In this document: positions 43,155 through 51,652 of the stretch, in pieces
Numbering within the stretch: position 1 is the stretch's first letter
Layout: every line of letters starts with the position of its first letter
Source: Bacteroidota bacterium
GTDB taxonomy: Bacteria > Bacteroidota > Bacteroidia > B-17B0 > Aurantibacillaceae
Reading direction: 5' to 3'
DNA: 64,000 nucleotides
Assembly (NCBI GenBank): GCA_019638705.1
Contig: JAHBTI010000011.1
Span: 39,686-103,685 of the forward strand
Notes under the pieces: model-generated
Database searches by the model: none
Seen by the model: the letters and a program-made list of their open reading frames with translations, nothing else
Told to the model about the DNA's origin: nothing
Made by a program: the position numbers and the translations under genes

Positions 43155-44960
43155 ATGACTTTTCAAGAATTAGGTCTTAACAGCGACCTGTTAAAAGCTG
43201 TTACCGATTTGGGCTTCCAAACTGCAACGCCCATTCAACAACAAACCATTCCTTTATTATCAAAAGAAAAAACCGATTTGGTTGCCCTTGCGCAAACAGG
43301 CACAGGAAAAACCGCAGCATTCGGTTTGCCGATGTTAAGCGACATTGACGTAAACAACAAATCTGTGCAAGCCTTAATCCTTGCGCCAACCCGCGAGTTG
43401 TGCGTTCAAATTACCAACGACGTAAAAAACTATGGCAAATACATGAAAGGTTTTGGCATAACTGCCATTTACGGCGGAGCCAGAATTGACGGACAAATTA
43501 AAGACATTAAACGCGGTGTACAAGTGGTAGCAGCAACTCCAGGACGTTTGATTGACATGATTGAACGCCGCGCCATTAATTTGAATACCGTAAAATTTGT
43601 AATCCTTGACGAAGCCGATGAAATGCTGAACATGGGCTTTAAAGATGATTTGGATACCATTTTGAGCGAAACGCCTCAGGATAAAAACACGTGGTTGTTC
43701 AGCGCGACTATGCCGAAAGAAGTGGAACGCATTGCACGCCGCTACATGAACAATCCAAAGGAATTGAGCACAGGTAAAAAGAACGAAGGCGCGGATAATT
43801 TGGAGCACGTTTATTATGTGGTTCAAAGCCGCGACCGTTATTTGGCGTTGAAACGTGTAGCCGATTATTACCCTGAAATTTTTGGTATTGTGTTTTGCCG
43901 CACCAAAGCCGAAACACAGGAAGTAGCTGATTTATTAATTAAAGACGGATATAATGCCGATGCTTTGCACGGCGATTTGTCGCAAAGCCAACGCGATTTT
44001 GTGATGAAACGTTTCCGCAGCAAAACGTTGCAAATGTTGGTGGCTACCGATGTTGCAGCGCGCGGCATTGATGTAAACGATGTTACGCACGTTATCAATT
44101 ATAATCTTCCCGAAGATGTTGAAAATTACACACACCGCACAGGTCGTACAGCCCGCGCCGGAAAATCGGGAATTGCCATTGCTATTATTACGCCAAAAGA
44201 CAGTGGCAAAATAAAAGACATTGAGCGCATTATTAAAAAGAAATTCGAGAAAAAAGATGTTCCTAATGGTTCTGATGTGTGCGAAAAACAACTCTTTAAT
44301 TTGGTTCACAAACTGCATAATGTGGAAGTGAAAGACGAAGAAATAGAAAAGTTTTTACCTGCCATTTACGACGAGTTGAAAGACCTGAGCAAGGAAGAAT
44401 TAATTAAACGTTTTATTAGTGAAGAATTTAACCGCTTCCACGAATATTATCAAAATGCGCCTGACCTCAACTTTGTGAAAGGTGCTGTTGACGGAGCTTT
44501 TGGAAACCAACGCACCACGCGCTTGTTTGTAAACATGGGTCAAATGGACGGGTTCAACATTCACAGCTTAAAAGACTTTTTGGCTGATGCCGTGAAGTTG
44601 CACCAACGCATGGTGTTTAATGTGGACGTGAAAAGCAGCTTCTCATTTTTTGAAACCGAAAGCAAATTCGTTGATAATTTCTTGGCATTAAATTCTCAAA
44701 ATATTGAGTTTAACAACCGCGCCATTCAGTTGGAAGTAAGCAACAAAAAAATGAAAGAGGGCAGAAGTGGCGGCGGATATAAAGGCGACAAAGGCGAACG
44801 CAGCTTTAAAGGTGGCGGAGACCGTGGCTTTAAAGGCGGCGACAAACGCGACGGAGGCAAACGTCCGCGCAAATCCGGCAGCTTTGGTTCAGACAGAGGT
44901 GGCTTTGGTGGCAAAGGTGGTTTTGAGAAGAAAAAAAGTTTTGGGAAAAGCAGGTTTTGA
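43155..44960 (+). CDS. DEAD-box RNA helicase with DbpA-like domain and RGG tail
   Basis: 601 residues. Q motif (ATPIQQQTIP), Walker A AQTGTGKT (46-53), DEAD (152-155, FVILDEADEMLNMG), SAT in FSATMPKE, then HRTGRTARAG near residue 330. Residues about 455-530 form a DbpA-type RNA-binding domain (RLFVNMGQMDGFNIHSLKDF), and the tail (from 535) is rich in Gly-Lys/Arg-Gly repeats that bind RNA loosely. It resembles DeaD/CsdA-type helicases of ribosome assembly and cold adaptation. Confidence 0.95.
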   Translation: MTFQELGLNSDLLKAVTDLGFQTATPIQQQTIPLLSKEKTDLVALAQTGTGKTAAFGLPMLSDIDVNNKSVQALILAPTRELCVQITNDVKNYGKYMKGFGITAIYGGARIDGQIKDIKRGVQVVAATPGRLIDMIERRAINLNTVKFVILDEADEMLNMGFKDDLDTILSETPQDKNTWLFSATMPKEVERIARRYMNNPKELSTGKKNEGADNLEHVYYVVQSRDRYLALKRVADYYPEIFGIVFCRTKAETQEVADLLIKDGYNADALHGDLSQSQRDFVMKRFRSKTLQMLVATDVAARGIDVNDVTHVINYNLPEDVENYTHRTGRTARAGKSGIAIAIITPKDSGKIKDIERIIKKKFEKKDVPNGSDVCEKQLFNLVHKLHNVEVKDEEIEKFLPAIYDELKDLSKEELIKRFISEEFNRFHEYYQNAPDLNFVKGAVDGAFGNQRTTRLFVNMGQMDGFNIHSLKDFLADAVKLHQRMVFNVDVKSSFSFFETESKFVDNFLALNSQNIEFNNRAIQLEVSNKKMKEGRSGGGYKGDKGERSFKGGGDRGFKGGDKRDGGKRPRKSGSFGSDRGGFGGKGGFEKKKSFGKSRF

Positions 44961-45010
44961 TTTGACAATTAGTCAATTTGAAAATGAATTGATTTGAAGA
45001 TTTGATGATG
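44958..45010. repeat. TTTGAAGATTTGATGATG dispersed repeat, first copy
   Basis: TTTGACAATTAGTCAATTTG followed by GATTTGAAGATTTGATGATG recurs nearly unchanged at 46925-46974 after the aminotransferase gene. A weaker version (CAATTTGACAATAAATTAAT) is near 23800. Both full copies follow a coding region directly. Confidence 0.65.
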
Positions 45011-45028
45011 TGTGTCAAAAATATAGAA

Positions 45029-45664
45029 GTGAAATTTCTTCCTTTTGTATTGATAGTGTTAATGCTCACAAATTGTAATGATAACAGTACAAATAATGAG
45101 CAGCAGCACGGTATAGTCAATTCCATGAAACAGATTGATAGTAGTAAAATTATAAAAACTACTACGTTTGATACGATTACAGGAGAGGTTGTAGAAAAAC
45201 TACTTGGCTTTGAAGTGAAAAAGAAGTTTGGCGAAAAATATTCAGGGTATTATCAATATTATACGAATAGTAATTCTGTAAATATTTTACATGGACAGTT
45301 TTATTTTTCTTATGCTGATAGTGGATATTACACTATAGCACAAGAAATTGACTCATCTATGTTTTGGATTACAAAGATTAGTTATTCGGGCGAGTACAGA
45401 GAAAACAAAAAACAAGGAAAGTTTACTGAAAAACTTTTAGACGATGACGGAATAGATTTATACTCTGATTGGGAAATAACTCTGAATTTTGAAAACAATA
45501 ATTGTAAAGGTGCGAATTTTGTTGGAGCTATTGGAAACTCAATGCCGATAACAACATATAACTTTCCGAATATTAACACCTGTTCATTTAGCAGAGTATT
45601 ATTTCTTTCCGAAGAAAAATGGGGAAAGGATTGGGAAATAAATTACAATCCTCGCACTCATTAG
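45029..45664 (+). CDS. Lipoprotein, unknown function (GTG start)
   Basis: 211 residues from GTG 45029: MKFLPFVLIVLMLTNCNDNS, lipoprotein signal with lipobox LTNC. Upstream TTG/ATG codons (45002-45010) belong to the dispersed repeat at 44958-45010, which is also present where no gene follows, so they are unlikely to be the start. The mature protein is Ser/Asn-rich with no recognised domain and looks membrane-anchored. Confidence 0.65.
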   Translation: MKFLPFVLIVLMLTNCNDNSTNNEQQHGIVNSMKQIDSSKIIKTTTFDTITGEVVEKLLGFEVKKKFGEKYSGYYQYYTNSNSVNILHGQFYFSYADSGYYTIAQEIDSSMFWITKISYSGEYRENKKQGKFTEKLLDDDGIDLYSDWEITLNFENNNCKGANFVGAIGNSMPITTYNFPNINTCSFSRVLFLSEEKWGKDWEINYNPRTH

Positions 45665-45721
45665 AATTTAGTAATTAGAATTTGAAAACTATATTTGCAC
45701 ACTCAAAATTCAAAAAAAGAT

Positions 45722-46921
45722 ATGCCACATATTTCAAAGAAAGCGACTGAAATGCCCGCTTCGCCGATTAGAAAACTTGTACCCTTTGCCGAAGCAGCCA
45801 AGAAAAAAGGAACAAAAATTTATCATTTAAACATTGGGCAACCTGATATTGAAACGCCCGACACGTTTTTGAGTGCGATAAAAAACAACGACCTGAAAAT
45901 TGTGGAATACAGTCACAGCGCGGGAAACGAAAGCTATCGCAAAAAACTCTGCAACTATTACAAAGAATACAATATCAACCTTGAAGCCAACGATATTATC
46001 ATTACCAACGGCGGAAGCGAAGGAATTAATATTGCGCTGCTCACTTGTTTTAACGCGGGCGATGAAATAATAATTCCCGAACCGTTTTATGCCAATTACA
46101 ACGGTTTCAGCAAAACTGCCGATGTGACGGTAAAACCGATTCGCAGCTATATTGACAGCGGTTTCGCATTGCCGCCGATTTCTGAATTTGAAAAAGCAAT
46201 CACGCCAAAAACCAAAGGCATTATGATTTGTAATCCCGGAAATCCTACTGGTTATCTTTATACAAAAGCAGAGTTGGAGGACCTTCGCGATTTGGTAAAA
46301 AAGCACGATTTGTTTTTGTTGAGCGATGAGGTGTATCGTGAATTTTGTTACGACGGAAAAGAATATGTGAGTGTAATGCACCTAAGCGGCATTGAAAACA
46401 ATGTAATTTTGTTGGACAGCATCAGCAAACGTTACAGCGCGTGCGGTGCGAGAATTGGCGCACTCATCAGCAAAAACAAAGAAGTGATGACTTCGGCATT
46501 GAAATTTGCGCAAGCGCGTTTAAGTCCGCCCACGTATGGACAAATAGGTGCGGAAGCCGCATTGGATACGCCGAAATCTTATTTTGAAGGCGTGAAAAAA
46601 GAATACGTTGCCCGCCGCGATTTTTTAATTGAGGCACTCAATAAAATGGAAGGCGTGTTTTGCCCGAAACCAAGCGGCGCATTTTATTGCATAGCAAAAT
46701 TGCCCGTTGACAACGCCGATAAATTTTGCCAATGGCTGTTGGAAGAATTTAATTACAACTCGCAAACGGTGATGCTTGCACCGGCAGCAGGTTTCTATTC
46801 TACACCCGGCGCAGGAAACAACGAAGTGCGCATTGCTTATGTGTTGAAAATTGAAGACCTTAAAAATGCCATGATTTGCTTGGAAGAGGCTTTGAAGCAA
46901 TATCCGGGAACAATTAGATAA
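45722..46921 (+). CDS. Pyridoxal-phosphate aminotransferase (class I/II, aspartate-aminotransferase-like)
   Basis: 399 residues, cytosolic PLP enzyme that transfers amino groups between amino and keto acids. The PLP-binding Lys is in LLDSISKRYSACGARIG; NPGNPTGYLYTKAELEDLRD and VRIAYVLKIEDLKN are further signatures of the family. Aspartate or branched/aromatic substrate cannot be told apart. -7 box TATATTTG at 45690-45697; ATG 45722 chosen as the only strong start. Confidence 0.9.
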   Translation: MPHISKKATEMPASPIRKLVPFAEAAKKKGTKIYHLNIGQPDIETPDTFLSAIKNNDLKIVEYSHSAGNESYRKKLCNYYKEYNINLEANDIIITNGGSEGINIALLTCFNAGDEIIIPEPFYANYNGFSKTADVTVKPIRSYIDSGFALPPISEFEKAITPKTKGIMICNPGNPTGYLYTKAELEDLRDLVKKHDLFLLSDEVYREFCYDGKEYVSVMHLSGIENNVILLDSISKRYSACGARIGALISKNKEVMTSALKFAQARLSPPTYGQIGAEAALDTPKSYFEGVKKEYVARRDFLIEALNKMEGVFCPKPSGAFYCIAKLPVDNADKFCQWLLEEFNYNSQTVMLAPAAGFYSTPGAGNNEVRIAYVLKIEDLKNAMICLEEALKQYPGTIR

Positions 46922-46924
46922 TTT

Positions 46925-47040
46925 GGTAATTAGTCAATTTGACAATTATTGATTTGAAGATTTGATGATGATTACTGTTTGTCATGCTGACGGGGGAAGC
47001 ATCTTTTTTCTTTGTGTTCTGTGTGCCTCTGTGGTGTAAT
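46925..47040. repeat. Mosaic of two dispersed repeats
   Basis: Second copy of the TTTGAAGATTTGATGATG repeat (to about 46974), followed at 46981-47008 by TGTCATGCTGACGGGGGAAG, half of the inner element of 3888-4027 and 49886-49951, then TGTGTGCCTCTGTGGT. No gene is present. Confidence 0.6.
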
Positions 47041-47083
47041 ATTTTAACCTTATTCCAAAAATTATTTTTCGCAAATTCGGTTT

Positions 47084-47794
47084 GTGAAAAATTACCTCGC
47101 CAAACAACTTTACAGCATTTCCGTTTATCCTTTTTTATTTGTGGCTTTGCTGTGGCTTGTCTTTTTCATTCAAAATTCTTTCAATTATAATTTCGTTAAG
47201 TTCGGTGTATTGCCGCGCCATACTGAATATTTGCTTGGCATTGTAACTTCTGTTTTTATTCATGGCGATTTGGCTCACATTGCTTCCAACTCTGTTCCTT
47301 TGTTGGTGTTGGGCATGATGTTATTTTACTTTTACAAAAAAATTGCAAAGCCGGTTTTCTTTTGGATATGGCTTATCAGCGGCTTGTGGCTGTGGATAGG
47401 AGGGCGCAACAACGAAAATTATCCTGTGTATCACATTGGTGCAAGCACGTTAATTTACGGTTTGGCAAGTTTTTTATTTTTCAGCGGCGTGTTCAGAAAA
47501 CATTTGCGCCTTATGGTGGTTTCGGCATTGGTGGTGTTTTTGTACGGCAGTATTGTATGGGGTATCTTTCCGTTTAAAACCGAAATAAGTTGGGAAGGAC
47601 ATTTGTTTGGCGCAATAGCAGGCATACTTGTAGCCTTTAATTACCGCAAAGAAGGACCACAACGAAAAATTTACGATTGGGAAAATGAAGACGATAACGA
47701 CGAAACAGAAATTCCTTTTGAAGAAGAAAACAACAAGCAACAAAACGATTTCAGCATTCGTTACATTTACAAGTCAGGAAATTCTAAATCCTGA
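47084..47794 (+). CDS. Rhomboid-family intramembrane serine protease
   Basis: 236 residues with about six membrane helices. The catalytic dyad is Ser in HIGASTLIYG (S121, GxSxxxYG) and His in SWEGHLFGAIAG (H173). FIHGDLAHIASNSVPLL gives the usual N-H-x-x-N-like loop (here H65, N69). It cuts membrane-spanning substrates; its target is unknown. GTG 47084 is the start. Confidence 0.92.
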   Translation: MKNYLAKQLYSISVYPFLFVALLWLVFFIQNSFNYNFVKFGVLPRHTEYLLGIVTSVFIHGDLAHIASNSVPLLVLGMMLFYFYKKIAKPVFFWIWLISGLWLWIGGRNNENYPVYHIGASTLIYGLASFLFFSGVFRKHLRLMVVSALVVFLYGSIVWGIFPFKTEISWEGHLFGAIAGILVAFNYRKEGPQRKIYDWENEDDNDETEIPFEEENNKQQNDFSIRYIYKSGNSKS

Positions 47795-47865
47795 TGTCTA
47801 AGACTCTGATTTGTGGCGATTAAATTTATTTTCTCTACCTTTGGTTTAAGCAAAAATCGTTTGTC

Positions 47866-48810
47866 ATGAAAAAAACAGTTTTTATTCTTGCGGTGTTGTT
47901 ATTACCAATTTTATTTTTTGGACAAATAAACAATCACTTTGAACATTCTGACACAAAATGGTATGCAGCAAGAACATATCCTGCGGGTAACAGTCAAAAT
48001 CTAAGTCTTTCAGCAACAGCCACCAGAGTGTATGGATTTAAGGGCGATACACTCATCAACAACGTTCAGTGGTTTAAAATGTATTCTACATCTGATTCAA
48101 CTTTTCAAACTAACTTTTACTTTCATAACTTAATAAGAGCAGAAAATAAAAGAGTGTTTCTTTACAATTATTCAACTCAATTAGCAGATACTTTATATGA
48201 TTTTAATTTGAATATCGGCGATAGTACGAAGTATTACTTTCCTTACGATGATATGGGTACAGGGGAACGCCCACCAACGTATATGAAAATTATAGCCATT
48301 GATAGTGTCAAACTATTAGACGGAAAATTTTACAAACGCTTCAAATTTATGGAGTATGGGTCTGTTCGTGAAGTATGGTTTGAAGGAATAGGAAGCATTC
48401 ACGGTGTTTTATATCCACATTCTGCAATAGGGTTTATAACTTCGGGACCTCCTTCTGACTCTTTACGCCTCTCTTGTTCATTTTCAAACAATCAATATGT
48501 ATGGCATCATTCGGGATATGCGCGTTGTTACACTATCATTTCGGGATTGAAAAATCAAACAATCATCAATGATTTAAAAATTTTCCCCAATCCCGCGCAC
48601 ACTTCAATAAACATTCAGTTAAATGATAATATGTTTGGCAAAACAAACATGGTGATTACAAACATTGCAGGGCAAGTTGTAAAATCAGTTTCTGAAAACA
48701 CACAGTCATCTTTTGAAATTCCGATTGAAGATTTGAAAAACGGAATGTATTTTATTACGCTTTCCAACAACGGAAAACGATTTACCAAAAAGTTAATGGT
48801 TCAGCATTAA
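47866..48810 (+). CDS. Secreted protein with T9SS type A sorting domain
   Basis: 314 residues with a signal peptide ending near FGQ and a C-terminal domain beginning IFPNPAHTSINIQLNDNM and ending with YFITLSNNGKRFTKKLMVQ, the T9SS type A signal. The central part has no recognised fold. -7 box TACCTTTG at 47836-47843; ATG 47866. Role unknown, likely surface-exposed. Confidence 0.85.
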   Translation: MKKTVFILAVLLLPILFFGQINNHFEHSDTKWYAARTYPAGNSQNLSLSATATRVYGFKGDTLINNVQWFKMYSTSDSTFQTNFYFHNLIRAENKRVFLYNYSTQLADTLYDFNLNIGDSTKYYFPYDDMGTGERPPTYMKIIAIDSVKLLDGKFYKRFKFMEYGSVREVWFEGIGSIHGVLYPHSAIGFITSGPPSDSLRLSCSFSNNQYVWHHSGYARCYTIISGLKNQTIINDLKIFPNPAHTSINIQLNDNMFGKTNMVITNIAGQVVKSVSENTQSSFEIPIEDLKNGMYFITLSNNGKRFTKKLMVQH

Positions 48811-48850
48811 TCCTCAGATTTCACAAACATTTATTAATTATTTTTGCGCC

Positions 48851-49873
48851 ATGATTGTAAGAAGCAAAGCACCTTTGCGCATTGGTTTGGCGGGCGGCGG
48901 AACGGACGTAAGTCCCTATTCCGACATTTACGGCGGTGCAATTTTAAACGCTACCATTGATTTGTACGCTTATGCTTCCTTAGAGCCTTTAAACAACGGC
49001 AAAATAGAATTTGTAATTGACGGCAGCGGAATAGCTTATGAAACAAATTCTGCCAAAGAATTAAAATTGGAAAACGGTTTTGAATTGTTCATCGGTGTTT
49101 ATAACCGCATTATCAAACAATTTAATTTACAGCCGTTGAGTTTTCGTTTGACTTCCTACATTGATGCGCCGCAAGGTTCGGGGCTTGGAACATCTTCCAC
49201 CATTGTGGTTTCGTTGCTCGGTGCGTTTGTAGAATGGCTGAAACTGCCTTTGGGAAAATACGACATAGCTCATTTGGCGTATGAAATTGAGCGCGTTGAT
49301 TTACAAATGTCGGGCGGAAAACAAGACCAGTACGCAGCAACTTTTGGCGGAATAAATTTTATTGAATTTTTGGCAAACGACAGAGTTATCGTCAATCCTC
49401 TGCAACTGAAACCTGAAATTGTAAATGAACTGGAATTTAACTTACTGCTTTACTTCACCGACACACAGCGCATTTCAGCCGACATTATTAACGAGCAGGT
49501 AAAAAACGTAAACGAAAAAAACAGCAAAAGCATTGAAGCCATGCACAACCTCAAAGAGCAGGCACAACAAATGAAAGATGCTTTGCTTCGCGGCGAGTTA
49601 AATAAAATCGGCGAAATTTTACACTTCGGTTGGCAAAACAAAAAACAAATGGCACACAGCATTTCCAATGCTTTTATTGACGGCATTTACCAAAAGGCTT
49701 TGGAAAACGGCGCAAGCGGTGGAAAAATTTCGGGCGCGGGTGGGGGAGGCTTTATGTTTTTTTATTGCCCTGCCGTTACAAAAATTAAAGTGGCAAAAGC
49801 CATTGAACAACTCGGCGGAAAAATTCAGCCCTTTAAATTTACCAAAGAAGGCTTGACTACTTGGACGATATAA
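48851..49873 (+). CDS. D-glycero-alpha-D-manno-heptose-7-phosphate kinase (GHMP family)
   Basis: 340 residues of the GHMP kinase fold; phosphorylates heptose 7-phosphate for GDP-heptose-type surface sugars (EC 2.7.1.168). Signatures: LRIGLAGGGTDVSPYSDIYG at the N-terminus, the phosphate loop QGSGLGTSSTIVVSLL, and GASGGKISGAGGGGFMFFYC at the end. ATG 48851 is 4 nt after TATTTTTG (48839-48846), a leaderless layout. No other heptose-pathway gene is nearby. Symbol hddA is common but not certain. Confidence 0.9.
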   Translation: MIVRSKAPLRIGLAGGGTDVSPYSDIYGGAILNATIDLYAYASLEPLNNGKIEFVIDGSGIAYETNSAKELKLENGFELFIGVYNRIIKQFNLQPLSFRLTSYIDAPQGSGLGTSSTIVVSLLGAFVEWLKLPLGKYDIAHLAYEIERVDLQMSGGKQDQYAATFGGINFIEFLANDRVIVNPLQLKPEIVNELEFNLLLYFTDTQRISADIINEQVKNVNEKNSKSIEAMHNLKEQAQQMKDALLRGELNKIGEILHFGWQNKKQMAHSISNAFIDGIYQKALENGASGGKISGAGGGGFMFFYCPAVTKIKVAKAIEQLGGKIQPFKFTKEGLTTWTI

Positions 49874-49885
49874 AAAAAATCCGTT

Positions 49886-49951
49886 TGTCATTCTGAGGCA
49901 CGAAGAATCCATACATTTGAAAAGAGATGCTTCCTCCGTCAGCATGACAAA
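49886..49951. repeat. Inner dispersed element, inverted copy
   Basis: TTTGTCATTCTGAGGCACGA (49886-49905) through GATGCTTCCTCCGTCAGCAT then GACAAA (to 49951): ends TTTGTCAT-CTGA and TCAG-ATGACAAA are inverted. The opposite-orientation copy is in 3888-4027. Confidence 0.7.
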
Positions 49952-49985
49952 TACACGACTTTAGAACTTTAAAAAAATTAAAAAC

Positions 49986-50933
49986 ATGAATACACTTGAC
50001 AAAACAAATTTCAAATTCAAAAACCAAACTGCCTATTACAAAGGTAAAGTGCGCGATGTTTATACGATTGACAATAAAACGTTGGTAATGATTGCTTCCG
50101 ACCGTATAAGTGCCTTTGATGTGGTATTGCCACGCGGCATTCCGTACAAAGGACAAGTGCTGAACCAAATTGCAGAACAATTTTTAAACGCAACAAAAGA
50201 CATTGTTCCGAACTGGTTAATTTCTTGTCCGCACCCAAACGTGAGCATTGGGCGTATGTGCGAACCTTTTAAAGTGGAAATGGTGGTGCGAGGGTATTTG
50301 GCAGGACACGCTGCGAGAACCTATCAAAACGGTTTGCGAACTTTGTGTGGTGTTGCCTTGCCTGAAGGCATGAAAGAGAACGATAAATTTCCGCAGCCGA
50401 TTATTACACCAACTACTAAGGCTTCCGAAGGGCATGATGAAGACATCAGCAAAGAAGAAATTATTAAGCAAGGTATTGTAAGCAAAGAACATTACGAGCA
50501 GTTGGAAAAATACACCCTTGCGCTTTATGCACGCGGACAAGAAATAGCTAACAAAATGGGTTTGATTTTGGTGGACACGAAATATGAATTTGGTTTATAT
50601 AACAACGAAATTTATTTAATGGACGAAATTCATACACCCGATTCTTCGCGTTATTTTTATTTGGAAGGTTATGAAGAACGCCAGCAAAAAGGCGAAGAGC
50701 AAAAACAGTTAAGTAAAGAGTTTGTGCGCCGTTGGCTGATTGAAAACGGTTTTCAGGGCAAAGCAGGACAAACTGTTCCGAACATGAGCGATGACCGGGT
50801 AAACGAAATAAGCGCGCGGTATATTGAATTGTACGAAAAAATTACAGGCAAAACATTTGTAAAATCAAATTACGATAATGTTTTGGAAAACGTGGAAGCG
50901 GCAATTAATAAGGCTTTAGAGAACTTACATTAG
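49986..50933 (+). CDS. purC: Phosphoribosylaminoimidazole-succinocarboxamide synthase
   Basis: 315 residues, step 7/8 of purine synthesis (SAICAR synthase, EC 6.3.2.6). Signatures: [57 protein letters not shown] and [17 protein letters not shown]. Length fits the longer form. It does not sit with other pur genes here. Confidence 0.94.
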   Translation: MNTLDKTNFKFKNQTAYYKGKVRDVYTIDNKTLVMIASDRISAFDVVLPRGIPYKGQVLNQIAEQFLNATKDIVPNWLISCPHPNVSIGRMCEPFKVEMVVRGYLAGHAARTYQNGLRTLCGVALPEGMKENDKFPQPIITPTTKASEGHDEDISKEEIIKQGIVSKEHYEQLEKYTLALYARGQEIANKMGLILVDTKYEFGLYNNEIYLMDEIHTPDSSRYFYLEGYEERQQKGEEQKQLSKEFVRRWLIENGFQGKAGQTVPNMSDDRVNEISARYIELYEKITGKTFVKSNYDNVLENVEAAINKALENLH

Positions 50934-50940
50934 TATTTTT

Positions 50941-51060
50941 CTGCCACTAATTGCACAAATGCACACAAATCAAGAATTAATTTTGTCGCTTCGCTCTAAT
51001 TATTTCACAAATCTATATAAGAAACAATTAGTGTTATTCGTGAAATTCGTGGCTAACCTT
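50941..51060. repeat. CCACTAATTGCAC dispersed repeat pair
   Basis: CCACTAATTGCACAAATGCAC near 50943 and its inverse, ending GTGAAATTCGTGGC (near 51053), bracket an AT-rich stretch. A related GTGCAATTCGTGGC is at 29380. No gene in the stretch. Confidence 0.5.
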
Positions 51061-51066
51061 TAGCAA

Positions 51067-51630
51067 TTACAACAACGAAATAATTTCTTCGCTCATCGGG
51101 TCGGTTTTGCTGTTGAAGTATTTAATGACTTTTCCGTTTTCGTCAATTAAATATTTGCAAAAATTCCAGCTTGGCGAATCATCGCATACGCCATTTTCTT
51201 TTATGTTGCTCAAGTATTGATAAAGTGGGTGCATATCTTTTCCTTTCACACTTATTTTTTCCATTAAGGGAAAAGTAACGCCGTAATTCTTGGTACAAAA
51301 TTCTCTTATTTCTTGCGCGTTTCCGGGTTCTTGTCCCATAAAATTATTGGCAGGAAAACCAATCACCACCAATTTATCTTTGTATTTTTCATACAATTTT
51401 TCAAGGTTGGTGTATTGAGGTGTGTAGCCGCATTTGCTCGCCACGTTTACAAGCAACAATTTTTTGCCTTTGTATTTTTCAAGCGTTATTTCTTCGCCTT
51501 CCAAGGTTTTTAATTTAAAATCGTAAACGCTTGTTGCGCCTGTTGTTTTTTTGCCTGTGGCGGCAAAAGAAATGATTAATGTACCTGCCGCAACAACAGC
51601 CGCCGATATTTTTTTAAGAATGTTTGCCAT
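51067..51630 (-). CDS. Exported glutathione peroxidase family protein
   Basis: 187 residues with an N-terminal signal/anchor (residues 5-24) and the thioredoxin fold of the GPx family: peroxidatic Cys in VNVASKCGYTPQY (C67), Gln in FMGQEPGN, Trp/Asn in SWNFCKYLI (W155, N156). Cys at 112 and 149/158 could be resolving residues. It reduces peroxides outside the cytosol, likely with thioredoxin rather than glutathione, which Bacteroidota generally lack. Confidence 0.92.
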   Translation of the reverse strand: MANILKKISAAVVAAGTLIISFAATGKKTTGATSVYDFKLKTLEGEEITLEKYKGKKLLLVNVASKCGYTPQYTNLEKLYEKYKDKLVVIGFPANNFMGQEPGNAQEIREFCTKNYGVTFPLMEKISVKGKDMHPLYQYLSNIKENGVCDDSPSWNFCKYLIDENGKVIKYFNSKTDPMSEEIISLL

Positions 51631-51652
51631 GATTAGTTGTTATTTTATGTGA

